DNA of 64,000 nt from Wolbachia endosymbiont (group A) of Longitarsus flavicornis. Lineage in GTDB: Bacteria > Pseudomonadota > Alphaproteobacteria > Rickettsiales > Anaplasmataceae. The DNA lies in contig NZ_OZ008337.1 in NCBI RefSeq assembly GCF_963931955.1, positions 124,001 through 188,000 on the forward strand. Reading direction: 5' to 3'. Position 1 is the stretch's first letter; the number at the start of each line of letters is the position of its first letter. This document shows, piece by piece, positions 46,349-55,070 of the stretch. The notes under the pieces were generated by a model. It had not been told where the DNA came from and did no database searches. It saw nothing but the letters and a program-made list of their open reading frames with translations. The position numbers were made by a program, and so were the translations under genes.

Positions 46349-47359
46349 ATGATCAACAAAGAAATTGTAAGAGAGAACTTAAAAAAAGTCATAGAGCAAA
46401 AAAGCGGTAAAGATGTGATCGCTCTTGGCATAATATCCTCAATCATTATTAAAGGCTGGGACATTGGTTTTGCGCTTGAAGTTGCCGGTGACACGCAAGC
46501 AAACGAAGAATTAAGAAGAAATTGTGAGCAAGCTGTTAAAGCTATACCGGGGGTGACAAAAGTGATCGTGGTTGCTACTTGTCAAAAACAAACTGGGCAA
46601 CAAAAAGCTAAATTACATATCGAAGGAGTGAAAAATATAATTATTGTGGCCTCTGGTAAAGGAGGCGTAGGTAAATCCACAGTTGCGCTAAATCTTGCTC
46701 TCTCATTAGCAAAGTTAAAACACAAAGTTGCGCTGGTTGATGCAGATATATATGGTCCTTCAATTCCTAAAATGCTTGGCGCCGAAAAATTAAAGCCAGA
46801 AATACAGGGTGGAAAAGCAATACCTATAGAAAGGTATGGACTACATACTATTTCAATCGGCTATTTTGTTGACAAGGATCGTGCAGCAATATGGCGCGGA
46901 CCTATGATCACAAAAGCACTTTATAATCTGCTAATGGGAACAAGGTGGTCTGATATAGAATATTTGATAGTTGATACACCACCTGGAACTGGCGATGTGC
47001 ATTTAAGTCTTATGGAAAATTTTAACTTAACCGGGGCGATAATAATTTCAACTCCACAGGAGCTCTCTTTAATCGATGCTCGCAAAATTTATGATATGCT
47101 TAAAAAGCTCAGCGTACCGGTTATTGGCATTGTAGAAAATATGAGCTATTTTACTCAAAGCGGCTCAAAAATATACATATTTGGAAAAGACGGCGCAAAA
47201 AAAATGTCTGAGGAGCTGGGCATCAAACTCCTAGGCAGAATTCCTCTAGATCCACAAATATGTCATGCTTCTGATTGTGGAAATCCTTTAATGCTAAGTG
47301 AAGATTTGGCAGAGATTTATGAAGGTATTGCTAAAGATGTTATAGCTAAAGTGGCTTAG
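46349..47359 (+). CDS. mrp: Mrp/ApbC (NBP35-type) iron-sulfur carrier ATPase
   Basis: It carries and delivers Fe-S clusters. The frame is open from 46313, but the ATG at 46349 follows AAGAGG and gives a normal 336-aa protein. The N-terminal DUF59-type domain (MINKEIVRENLKKVIEQ to about 80) is present. The deviant Walker A GKGGVGKSTVALNLALSLA lies at about 98-116, DADIYGPSIPKMLG follows, and DTPPGTGDVHLSL is the Walker B/switch. The usual CPxC cluster motif near the C-terminus is not present; ENMSYFTQSGSKIYIFG stands in its place, so cluster binding may differ. Confidence 0.9.
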   Translation: MINKEIVRENLKKVIEQKSGKDVIALGIISSIIIKGWDIGFALEVAGDTQANEELRRNCEQAVKAIPGVTKVIVVATCQKQTGQQKAKLHIEGVKNIIIVASGKGGVGKSTVALNLALSLAKLKHKVALVDADIYGPSIPKMLGAEKLKPEIQGGKAIPIERYGLHTISIGYFVDKDRAAIWRGPMITKALYNLLMGTRWSDIEYLIVDTPPGTGDVHLSLMENFNLTGAIIISTPQELSLIDARKIYDMLKKLSVPVIGIVENMSYFTQSGSKIYIFGKDGAKKMSEELGIKLLGRIPLDPQICHASDCGNPLMLSEDLAEIYEGIAKDVIAKVA

Positions 47360-47418
47360 GTTTACCTACAATTTGAAAAACCGTCATTCCGCTACTAGTT
47401 AGCGGAATCTATACCGCG

Positions 47419-47693
47419 CATAGCTGTACGAACATTGTCTACCAGAAGGGTGTCATCCAAGTAGCTGACACTGGGATCCAGGAATTTTATTAAGTTGGTA
47501 AGCATAAAAGTAGCCGTTTTATGTTAAAATACAACATTCTGATGATTATGAAAAAGCTGGATCCCAGTGTCAAGCACTGGGATGACATCATAGAGGCACT
47601 GGAATAACATCATCCTTTTTTCTGAATTCCAGTGTCAGCTACTTTCATGACATCGTTTACTATATGCCACATTGCAATGTTCGTACAGCTATG
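47419..47693. mobile_element. 275-bp MITE, copy A
   Basis: The ends CATAGCTGTACGAACATTG (47419-47437) and CAATGTTCGTACAGCTATG (47675-47693) are perfect 19-bp inverted repeats. The interior contains palindromic-element segments and AAGCATAAAAGTAGCCGTT. It is inserted into a palindromic element: ATACCGCG on the left and GAATGAATCGCGGTATGACG on the right join to the uninterrupted form seen at 35780. No reading frame inside. A homologous copy is at 52533-52818. Confidence 0.65.
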
Positions 47694-47816
47694 GAATGAA
47701 TCGCGGTATGACGTAGGGAAACCTTTCTTGGGTTAGCTATAGGTCTTTGTCTATAAAGTTTGTTTAAACTATTTTTAAAATAGATAAAATATAATTTTAC
47801 AATTAGCGTAAATAAA

Positions 47817-48965
47817 ATGAATTATGATGTAATCATTTCAGGTGGTGGATTACTTGGTCTTATTACCGCTATTGGCCTTAGTTGTGACTCTGTGTCTGTA
47901 GCTGTGATTGAAAAAAATAGTCTACCACGTGTAATTGATGATAATCGAGCATTTGCTATTTCTCAAGGCTCGAAAAAAATATTGGAAAAATTAGGGATTT
48001 GGCAGTTCTTAGAAGGTGAAGCTGAACCGATACTTGATATATGCATATTAGATGCGGTTACTGTGCATTACAATCATAAAATGGTTAGCGAAGAGCCAAT
48101 GGGTTATGTTATTAACAATGCTACTATATGGAATGCAATCAACAATAATTTTCTGAATAAACTAAATATATACTCTCCACATTCCTATAAAACAATTGCT
48201 TGTGATTCAGGATATGTGGAAGTTATTCTTGATAATAACCAGGAATTAATATCATCGCTACTTATCTGCGCTGAAGGCAAAAACTCTAAATTACCAGAGT
48301 TATTTTCTATACCGATGATAAAATTTGACTATAAACAAAGTAGCATAGTATTTAATGTAAAGCATGAACTGCATCACCAAAACTTAGCTGTAGAGCGTTT
48401 TTTCCCTGGCGGTCCATTTGCAATTCTACCGATGAAGGGTGGCTATACTTCTTCGATAGTTTGGACAGAAAAATCTGAAATTTCAAAAATGCTAATGGAT
48501 CTGTCTGAAGAAGAATTTATTATAGAGCTTAAAAAAAGATTTGGTTCTTATTTAGGAGAGATAAAATTAGAGGGTGAAAGAAAACTTTATCCTTTAAGTT
48601 TTGCTTTCGCAAAAAAGTTATATAAGGGTAGAGTTTTGCTTATCGGCGATGCAGCACATTCAATTCATCCAGTTGCAGGTCAAGGGCTTAATCTTGGAAT
48701 TAGAGATGTAGAAAGTGTTATAAAGCACGTAGTTGCCGCAAAAGCGGCTGGTATTGATGTTGGCAGTAGTTATTTATTAAAGAAAATTTCACGTAATAGA
48801 TACTTTGATAATTTTACAATGGCGCTTGCAACTGATGGATTAAATAGGATATTTTCCAACAGAATATTCTGCGCTAAAGCACTAAGAAATCTTGGCTTGA
48901 TTGCAGTTGAAAATTCAAATTCTCTCAAAAAAAGCTTCATTCGGCATGCTATGGGATTTATATAA
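47817..48965 (+). CDS. FAD-dependent ubiquinone-biosynthesis hydroxylase (UbiH/UbiF/COQ6 family)
   Basis: It hydroxylates the ubiquinone ring at one or more positions, with FAD and NADPH. The 382-aa protein has the dinucleotide-binding IISGGGLLGLITAIGLS at residues 5-21, the mid motif CAEGKNSKLPELF, and the second FAD motif LLIGDAAHSIHPVAGQGLNLGIRDV near 275-299, which identifies the UbiH/COQ6 family. Which ring position it acts on cannot be read from sequence. It stands alone between repeat-rich gaps. Confidence 0.88.
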   Translation: MNYDVIISGGGLLGLITAIGLSCDSVSVAVIEKNSLPRVIDDNRAFAISQGSKKILEKLGIWQFLEGEAEPILDICILDAVTVHYNHKMVSEEPMGYVINNATIWNAINNNFLNKLNIYSPHSYKTIACDSGYVEVILDNNQELISSLLICAEGKNSKLPELFSIPMIKFDYKQSSIVFNVKHELHHQNLAVERFFPGGPFAILPMKGGYTSSIVWTEKSEISKMLMDLSEEEFIIELKKRFGSYLGEIKLEGERKLYPLSFAFAKKLYKGRVLLIGDAAHSIHPVAGQGLNLGIRDVESVIKHVVAAKAAGIDVGSSYLLKKISRNRYFDNFTMALATDGLNRIFSNRIFCAKALRNLGLIAVENSNSLKKSFIRHAMGFI

Positions 48966-48988
48966 ACCACTTTATAGCTCATGCAAGT

Positions 48989-49062
48989 CAGTACGTCATA
49001 CCGCCACAAACCGTCATACCACCGCGGTATCTCGGCCGCTAACAAGCAGCGGGATGACGAAT
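48989..49062. repeat. palindromic element
   Basis: CGTCATACCGCCAC, CCGCGGTATCTCGGCC and CTAACAAGCAGCGGGATGACG form the core of the same dispersed palindromic family seen at 35722 and 37051, in reverse orientation. Confidence 0.6.
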
Positions 49063-49120
49063 TTGTCGTTTATCGAATCGTCGGTAAGCCTAAACTACTT
49101 TAGCCATAGGTATATATCCA

Positions 49121-50140
49121 TTAAGTACGATAAAGAAAATCATTTATAATCGCTATAGCAACTAGTGTAGACACTTGACGTTCCTTGTGATTTGATAAAT
49201 AGAGGTTTTTATATGATTTTACAACAAGGGCTTCTGGATGACATTGAAAGTAAATATTACCGTGCTTATCTTCAATTGCCTCTATTACCCCATCACTGGA
49301 AAATGCTGCAACTTTATATCCAAGTAACTCCAATTTTCTTCTATTTTCTGGTGTATTACTTACTGCCCCTGAATGAGCATCTGGAAAATATGTTGAAAAC
49401 CAGCCATTTTCATTAGGTATTAAGAATTTAGCTACTAATTCCGCTAAACGGCTGTTTGGAACGATCTTTATCTGCTGGAGAGGTGCATAATCTTTATGTG
49501 GATCAGGTGCTGATTCTAAATGAGATCTTTGCTTCTCTTCATCGCTCACAAGATCTGCCACACTCACTACTTCAATTCCCTTTGCATTCATTATGCCTTG
49601 CAAACCACCACATATGCCAAGTAAATGAATTGCAGGGTTATCATCAACTATTTTTACAATTGCTTCAGTAAAAAGCTGGCGATAAGGAGTGGGTGCTGAG
49701 TGTAAATTATCCGGAATAAATATTCTATTTATTTTGTGCTCTTTAACAAACTTTGCAACTTCAACTTTTATTCGGTCTAATGTTAGCTTCTTTGCCAATG
49801 TTTCATCTTGTTTTGCGAGATTAAGTGACTCTGCCTGAATTTTTTCAAGGCTAATTATCTTATTATAATCAATTAGTACAGTCTTAACCCCAAAGTTATT
49901 AAACATCTCGTAAATATTTTGAGATAGCCCAAACTCATGTGCTTCTTCCGTTTTCAACAAACCAACAACTACGTCATTATTTACTGCATTTTCCGCCGTC
50001 AAGGCAGTTGACGCTGGTTCTTCTTTTCTGGTTACATGTTGAGATGCCGGTTTTTCACTAACGCCAGCATAAGTAATGTTGCTTAATAATAGAACTATAA
50101 TTAATAAGATATTAAATGTTCTACTATAACATTTATACAT
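49121..50140 (-). CDS. secreted class I glutamine amidotransferase-like hydrolase (peptidase C26)
   Basis: The start at 50140 (MYKCYSRTFNILLI) follows GGGAAGGTAA and gives a clear signal peptide (residues 1-25, LLIIVLLLSNITYAG). The frame is open through the neighbouring tRNA gene up to 50287, which is a false extension. The mature protein has the nucleophile elbow GICGGLQGI with Cys near residue 175, and the His motif FQCHPEALV near 305. This matches gamma-glutamyl-GABA hydrolase-type enzymes. Export is unusual for this family and suggests periplasmic cleavage of gamma-glutamyl compounds. The substrate is unknown. Confidence 0.8.
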   Translation of the reverse strand: MYKCYSRTFNILLIIVLLLSNITYAGVSEKPASQHVTRKEEPASTALTAENAVNNDVVVGLLKTEEAHEFGLSQNIYEMFNNFGVKTVLIDYNKIISLEKIQAESLNLAKQDETLAKKLTLDRIKVEVAKFVKEHKINRIFIPDNLHSAPTPYRQLFTEAIVKIVDDNPAIHLLGICGGLQGIMNAKGIEVVSVADLVSDEEKQRSHLESAPDPHKDYAPLQQIKIVPNSRLAELVAKFLIPNENGWFSTYFPDAHSGAVSNTPENRRKLELLGYKVAAFSSDGVIEAIEDKHGNIYFQCHPEALVVKSYKNLYLSNHKERQVSTLVAIAIINDFLYRT

Positions 50141-50229
50141 ATAGTTTACCTTCCCAACACTTGTATCAATATCATAACATATTATAGAACGTTTTACAAT
50201 AAAAAGGTAAATTTGGTAAGAAAGAGAAG

Positions 50230-50302
50230 TGGCCTGAGCAGGAATCGAACCAGCGACACAAGGATTTTCAGTCCTTTGCTCTACCAACTGAGCTATCAGG
50301 CC
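50230..50302 (-). tRNA. tRNA-Phe (anticodon GAA)
   Basis: The 73-nt cloverleaf reads GGCCTGA acceptor, GCTC/GAGC D-stem, anticodon loop CTGAAAA with GAA, and TTCGATT T-loop, closing with TCAGGCC and discriminator A. The T-stem GCTGG/CCTGC has one U-U mismatch. CCA is not encoded. It lies 89 bp upstream of the secreted amidotransferase start on the same strand and may share its promoter. Confidence 0.95.
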
Positions 50303-50383
50303 AACTGTATACTTTTATTTTTAGATAAAAAATGTTATTATGTCCATCAAAAGTTTTTAAAGTAGTTTATATAAAAATAAAGG

Positions 50384-50890
50384 ATGAACATTAATAACAG
50401 AATAGGAATCTACCCTGGCACATTTGACCCTATAACTTTTGGGCATCTTGACATAATCAAAAGAGCGTGTAAACTAGTCGATAAATTAATAATAGGAGTT
50501 GCAGAAAACGTTAATAAGCATACTGCCTTTGACACAAAGCTACGCACAAGCATGGCTGAAAATGAAATCAAAGGGCTAGGAATTGATGCAGATGTTATAT
50601 CTTTTAATGGGTTGCTAGTGAAGTTTGCCAAAGAGCAGAATGCTTCTGTTATTATTAGAGGATTAAGAGCAGTGTCAGATTTTGATTACGAGTTTCAAAT
50701 GAGTTGGGTAAATTATAAACTTCTTCCTGAAATCGAAACCATATTTCTTCCCGCTTCTGAAGATACTCAATTTATCTCATCAAGTTTTGTAAAGGAAATA
50801 GCAAGATTAGGAGAAGATGTTAGCAAATTTGTATCAAAAGGCGTTCAAAACGAATTGATTAACCTGAATAGGATAAAAAATGGAGAATAG
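50384..50890 (+). CDS. coaD: phosphopantetheine adenylyltransferase
   Basis: It makes dephospho-CoA from 4'-phosphopantetheine and ATP. The 168-aa protein shows GIYPGTFDPITFGHLDII with the T/HxGH nucleotide motif (residues 8-25), IIRGLRAVSDFDYEFQM near 88-104, and the C-terminal ISSSFVKEIA (ISSTxVR type). The family's usual length is about 160 aa. It is divergent from the tRNA-Phe/amidotransferase unit. Confidence 0.94.
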   Translation: MNINNRIGIYPGTFDPITFGHLDIIKRACKLVDKLIIGVAENVNKHTAFDTKLRTSMAENEIKGLGIDADVISFNGLLVKFAKEQNASVIIRGLRAVSDFDYEFQMSWVNYKLLPEIETIFLPASEDTQFISSSFVKEIARLGEDVSKFVSKGVQNELINLNRIKNGE

Positions 50891-50957
50891 TGCTTGTTGT
50901 TTTTTATTTCTGAATGGGTATATTCAATATATAAATGTTATAAGCTAAAGGAGTAGC

Positions 50958-51149
50958 ATGTCAAAAGTGAGGGTTAATAATAGAAAAGTTTGTTGTCATG
51001 GTGATGAAAATGATGAGGGTTCCGGCCATCCATTAATATATTTAGATATGGGAGAAGAAGAGGAAATAGCCTGCCCTTACTGTGAAAAGACGTTTGTCCA
51101 TGACTGTACTGTAGAAGCGGTTGGGGAGCTGACTAGGGATGATCTCTAA
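50958..51149 (+). CDS. zinc-finger domain protein (NDUFS6-like)
   Basis: A 63-aa protein with CCHGD at residues 12-16, GHPLIYLDM and CPYCEKTFVH near 39-48, the Cys/His set of the zinc-finger family related to complex I accessory subunit NDUFS6 and common in alphaproteobacteria. A respiratory complex role is a family-based guess. RBS is AAAGGAGTAGC. Converges with cdsA. Confidence 0.75.
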   Translation: MSKVRVNNRKVCCHGDENDEGSGHPLIYLDMGEEEEIACPYCEKTFVHDCTVEAVGELTRDDL

Positions 51150-51165
51150 TGGCACTTCTGTAGAC

Positions 51166-51792
51166 TTAGTTTATGTAAATAGCAATAAGGGGGGCAGTAA
51201 AAATGAAGCTGTCCATACGGTCGAGCACTCCTCCATGGCCAGGTATCATACTTCCACTATCTTTAACACCGTAAGCTCTTTTAACAAGCGACTCAGTGAA
51301 ATCGCCAAGCTGCGCTAGAATAGCAATTGCAAGGCCAATGATTGGAGAATAAAAAATTGAAAATAGACCAAAAAATATTGATCCAAAAATTGTGCACACT
51401 ACTCCAGCTAAAATCGCACCAAGAAGTCCTGTCCAAGTTTTTCCAGGGCTAAGAATTGGGCAAATTTTAGCTCCACCAAAATTCTTGCCAAACAGGTAGG
51501 CAGTAATGTCAATTCCCCAAATGGTTAAGACGAACCATACTAATGCGTATTTTCCCTGTGGTAGATTATATAAATATATTAATGAGGCGCTTGGTAGTGC
51601 AATCAATAATAATGCAAAAACGTATAAAATTTTGTTTCCTTGGGTTAGATTATACCATTCAAAAGAAGATAAAACTGCTATTGAAAAAATCAATAGATAA
51701 AACGATAAATCACTGAAATATGTAGCAAAAGAAAATATAAATAATATTACTATTGAGGATAATATTCTAACTATAAAATTATTATCTACCAT
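51166..51792 (-). CDS. cdsA: phosphatidate cytidylyltransferase
   Basis: It makes CDP-diacylglycerol, the precursor of phospholipids, in the inner membrane. The 208-aa protein is short for the family but has about six membrane helices, ITAYLFGKNFGG and SPGKTWTGLLGAI, and the CdsA signature ending SGSMIPGHGGVLDRMDSFIF near the C-terminus. It overlaps uppS by 11 bp, so the two are translationally coupled, an order seen widely in bacteria (frr-uppS-cdsA). Confidence 0.92.
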   Translation of the reverse strand: MVDNNFIVRILSSIVILFIFSFATYFSDLSFYLLIFSIAVLSSFEWYNLTQGNKILYVFALLLIALPSASLIYLYNLPQGKYALVWFVLTIWGIDITAYLFGKNFGGAKICPILSPGKTWTGLLGAILAGVVCTIFGSIFFGLFSIFYSPIIGLAIAILAQLGDFTESLVKRAYGVKDSGSMIPGHGGVLDRMDSFIFTAPLIAIYIN

Positions 51793-52477
51793 ATTTCTTC
51801 TCTCTTTTTGTATAATCTTCTAATGCTTTGCTCAAATCTTGACAAGAAAAATCAGGCCACAAAGTATCACAAAAATACAATTCAGCATAAGCTGCTTGCC
51901 ATAATAAAAAATTGCTTAACCTTTTTTCGCCACCAGTGCGAATTAATAAATCCAATTTTGGCAAATCTTTAGTATATAGAAACTTTTCAAATTCTTCTTC
52001 TGATACACAATCAATATCTTCCTTGATAATATTGCTTATAGCTTGTGTAATTTCTTGCTTTGCTCCGTAACTAACTGCAATAGTGAGTAATAAACCATCG
52101 TTCTTACATGTCATTTCTTCTGCTTTTTTAATTTGATCCAATATTTTACTGGGTAACAGACTTAAATTGCCAATAAAATTCAACTTAATGTTACAATTGT
52201 AAATGAAATTGACTTTATCTTCATTAGTTAAAACGGAGTAAAATAAATCAAATAGACAGTCAGTTTCGTTTTTAGGTCTAAGCCAATTCTCCATAGAGAA
52301 TGCATACAAAGTTAAGTAGGGTATGGTTAAGTCCGTACAATACTTGGCAATATCGTATGCAACTTCACTGCCCTTTTTATAACCATCAATTTTTACCCTT
52401 CCTTGATTGTTCGCCCATCTACCATTACCATCCATAATAATTGCTAAATGTTTCGGTAAAGATTCTTGATTCAACAT
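51782..52477 (-). CDS. uppS: isoprenyl transferase (undecaprenyl diphosphate synthase)
   Basis: It extends farnesyl diphosphate with cis units to the lipid carrier for lipid II. The 231-aa protein has HLAIIMDGNGRWANNQGR near the N-terminus with the catalytic Asp (about 17), LTLYAFSMENWLRP near 75, and LIRTGGEKRLSNFLLWQAAY near 181-200. These are the conserved cis-prenyltransferase regions. A MITE and palindromic repeats now separate it from frr, but operon order is kept. Confidence 0.93.
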   Translation of the reverse strand: MLNQESLPKHLAIIMDGNGRWANNQGRVKIDGYKKGSEVAYDIAKYCTDLTIPYLTLYAFSMENWLRPKNETDCLFDLFYSVLTNEDKVNFIYNCNIKLNFIGNLSLLPSKILDQIKKAEEMTCKNDGLLLTIAVSYGAKQEITQAISNIIKEDIDCVSEEEFEKFLYTKDLPKLDLLIRTGGEKRLSNFLLWQAAYAELYFCDTLWPDFSCQDLSKALEDYTKREKKYGR

Positions 52478-52532
52478 TTAAAGTTCACCTAAACCATCCG
52501 CCAACACTCTTCTGTCATCCAAGTAGCTGACA

Positions 52533-52818
52533 CACAGCTATACGAACATTGTGCTACCGGGAGGGTGTCATTCCAGTGCCCCGACACTGGAATCCAGAAA
52601 TTTGATTGCAAGTGAGCACACTGAGCTGATAAGCATAAAAATAGCTGTCTTATGCTAAAACAAACGTCTTTGACGAGATTGTATGAAAAGCTGGATCCCA
52701 GTGTCACGCACTGGGATGACAGGAAAAAAAGGCACTGGGATGACAAAAAAGAGGGCACTGGAATGACATCATTTACTGTATAATATTGTGCAATATTGCA
52801 ACGTTCGTACGGTTGTGT
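52533..52818. mobile_element. 286-bp MITE, copy B, in the frr-uppS gap
   Basis: The inverted ends are CACAGCTATACGAACATTG (52533-52551) and CAACGTTCGTACGGTTGTG (52800-52818), partly diverged. The interior is homologous to copy A (47419-47693), including AAGCATAAAAATAGCTGTCT and GCTGGATCCCAGTGTCA. It fills most of the 413-bp gap between frr and uppS, so it may put a hairpin-rich spacer in the operon mRNA. Confidence 0.6.
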
Positions 52819-52890
52819 GCCTGCTACCTCCATGGCACCCTTGCATGTAATTTTTTCTTTTTCACTACTGAAGGTTTCTTTCATATTAAC

Positions 52891-53448
52891 TTAGTGATGC
52901 AATATATCCTTTTCTTTGATGGACAATTCACCATCAACCTTTTTTATATTATCATCAGTAATATTTTGTATTTCCTTTTTAGTGCCATGAAAATCATCTT
53001 CTGAGATTTCTTTATTTTCCTTCATTTTTTCTATTTCTTCAATAATATCTCTACGTATATTTCTAATGGCAATCCGTGCATTTTCAGCAAACTGATGCAA
53101 TAATTTCACTAATTTTTCACGGGTTTCTTGTGTTAAGTCCGGAAGAGCTATACGTATGGTATTGCCCTCAACAACAGGATTTAAATTCAAGTTGGCATTT
53201 AATATAGCATTTTTCACTTCACCTATAACACCGATATCCCAAACTTTAATTGATAGAGTTTTGTTATCTATAACCGAAACGCCTGCAACTTGATTTAACT
53301 TTTGATGTCCACCATAGATATTTACAACTATACCATCAAGCAACGATGCGCTAGCTCTACCAGTGCGTACACCTTTGATATCATCATGAAAGGACTGAAT
53401 AGTTTTTAGCATCCTGTCCTTTGTTTTAGTTTTTATTTCATTTAACAT
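52891..53448 (-). CDS. frr: ribosome recycling factor
   Basis: It splits post-termination ribosomes together with EF-G. The 185-aa protein shows DDIKGVRTGRASASLLDGI near 24-42, VWDIGVIGEVKNAI, the conserved IRIALPDLTQETREKLVKLL, and a C-terminal helix with RRDIIEEIEKMKENKEISED. Normal length and domain order. It follows pyrH after 7 bp. Confidence 0.95.
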   Translation of the reverse strand: MLNEIKTKTKDRMLKTIQSFHDDIKGVRTGRASASLLDGIVVNIYGGHQKLNQVAGVSVIDNKTLSIKVWDIGVIGEVKNAILNANLNLNPVVEGNTIRIALPDLTQETREKLVKLLHQFAENARIAIRNIRRDIIEEIEKMKENKEISEDDFHGTKKEIQNITDDNIKKVDGELSIKEKDILHH

Positions 53449-53455
53449 AAATTAC

Positions 53456-54199
53456 CTAATGTTTACAATCTGAAACTATAGTATAAGTACCTTGACCCTT
53501 AATAATATTGACTATTTTTTCTCCCTTCAAAGAAAAAACTATAATGGGAATAGAATTCTCACGAGCAAGTGAAATTGCTGATGCATCCATAACTTTTAAA
53601 TCACGAGTCAACAAATCCGTGTAAGAAAGCCTATCATACATTACAGCATCCTCATTTTTTTTCGGATCAGCGGAGTATACACCATTTACTTGTGTACCCT
53701 TTAGAATAACGTCACAATTCATTTCAACAGCACGTAAAGCTGCAGTTGTATCTGTAGTAAAAAATGGATTGCCTGTGCCTGCTGCAAAAATTACCACTCT
53801 ACCTTTTTCTAAATGACGAATAGCTTTCCTTCTGATGTAAGGTTCGCATACAGTGGCCATGGGTATTGCAGATAATACCCTAGAAGCTACTAAATTTTTT
53901 TCTAAAAAGTTTTGTAAAATTAAAGCATTGATTATAGTTGCAAGCATTCCAATATAATCACTGCTTGCTCTTTCACAACCACTTAAAGACGCAGATGTGC
54001 CACGAAAGATATTACCACCACCAACAACAATACATACCTGAACTCCAAGATTACAAACTTCAACTATGCCTTTAGATAACTCACCTATAGTCTCCATATC
54101 GTGACCAAATTGCTTTGATCCCATCAAAGCCTCACCAGAGATTTTAAATAACACCCTGGAATATTTTATTTCGCTTTTTTCATTTGTTGAAATAAACAT
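53456..54199 (-). CDS. pyrH: UMP kinase
   Basis: It phosphorylates UMP to UDP. The 247-aa protein has RVLFKISGEALMG near 15-27, VVGGGNIFRGTSAS near 57-70, FAAGTGNPFFTTDTTAALRA near 133-152, and NGVYSADPKKNEDA. This is the bacterial hexameric UMP kinase, with GTP-activated and UTP-inhibited regulation expected from the family. It lies 10 bp after tsf. Confidence 0.95.
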   Translation of the reverse strand: MFISTNEKSEIKYSRVLFKISGEALMGSKQFGHDMETIGELSKGIVEVCNLGVQVCIVVGGGNIFRGTSASLSGCERASSDYIGMLATIINALILQNFLEKNLVASRVLSAIPMATVCEPYIRRKAIRHLEKGRVVIFAAGTGNPFFTTDTTAALRAVEMNCDVILKGTQVNGVYSADPKKNEDAVMYDRLSYTDLLTRDLKVMDASAISLARENSIPIIVFSLKGEKIVNIIKGQGTYTIVSDCKH

Positions 54200-54209
54200 T
54201 TTTTGCTAT

Positions 54210-55070
54210 TTAATCTGCATCACCCAAAACAAGTAACTTGTAATTAGAGAGTTTAACAGCACTCAACTCGCTTGATTTTATAAAATCAGAAATCTTCATC
54301 TTATCATCCTTTATAAATTTTTGCTCCAGTAAAACAACTTCTTCATAGTACTTAGCCATTCGCCCATCTACTATTTTTTTTGCTACTTCTTCAGGTTTAT
54401 TTAAGCTCCTCACTTGCTCTTCAATTATAGAACGTTCGTTGTTCAACTTCATTTGATCTAAATCATCTATAGACAAAGCTTCAGGCTTCATAGCAACTAC
54501 ATGCATAGCTATTTGTTTTCCAATCTCTTGTAGCTTCGCCTTATCACCAGATGATTGCAATGCAATTAAAGCACCAATCTTACCTAAGCCATGCGCATCA
54601 CCATGTACGTAGCCAGCAATAACTCCATCCTTAGCTTCTAAGTAACAAAGCTTGCTTAACTCTAGCTTCTCACCAAGAACTGACGTACCATTCATAATAG
54701 CTTCCTGCACTGTGCCAATGCTTTCATACTTGGCATTTTTTAACTCATCAACGCTAGTACAGCGTTCTTGATGAGCAATTGATGCTAAATTTAAAACTAA
54801 CTCTATAAATTTCTCATTCCTTGCAACAAAATCGGTTTCGCAATTGAGTTCAACCAATGTACCATAATTTTCAGTCAAACACATAGCAACGAGCCCATCT
54901 GAAGCTACTCTATCAGATTTTTTGTCAGCTTTAGCAAGACCTATTGTACGTAACTTATCAACGGCTTTCTTGATGTCACCATCACATTCTTCTAATGCTT
55001 TTTTACAGTCACTTAAGCCAAGCCCTGTCCTATCACGTAATTCCCTTATATTATCTGGATTCATCTTCAT
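54210..55070 (-). CDS. tsf: elongation factor Ts
   Basis: It recycles EF-Tu by removing GDP. The 286-aa protein begins MKMNPDNIRELRDRTGLGL; the internal Met at 55064 is an equally likely start. The N-terminal UBA-like domain (CKKALEECDGDIKKAVDKLR) and the EF-Tu contact motif LNCETDFVARNEKF near 75-88 are present. It overlaps rpsB by 20 bp, keeping the universal rpsB-tsf pair. Confidence 0.95.
   Translation of the reverse strand: MKMNPDNIRELRDRTGLGLSDCKKALEECDGDIKKAVDKLRTIGLAKADKKSDRVASDGLVAMCLTENYGTLVELNCETDFVARNEKFIELVLNLASIAHQERCTSVDELKNAKYESIGTVQEAIMNGTSVLGEKLELSKLCYLEAKDGVIAGYVHGDAHGLGKIGALIALQSSGDKAKLQEIGKQIAMHVVAMKPEALSIDDLDQMKLNNERSIIEEQVRSLNKPEEVAKKIVDGRMAKYYEEVVLLEQKFIKDDKMKISDFIKSSELSAVKLSNYKLLVLGDAD

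Noticed and set aside
50141..50287. N-terminal extension of the amidotransferase
   Set aside because: The frame is read through the tRNA-Phe gene. The start at 50140 has a Shine-Dalgarno site and gives a signal peptide.
52489..52884. 131-aa minus-strand frame between frr and uppS
   Set aside because: It lies wholly in MITE and palindromic repeat DNA and has low-complexity composition.
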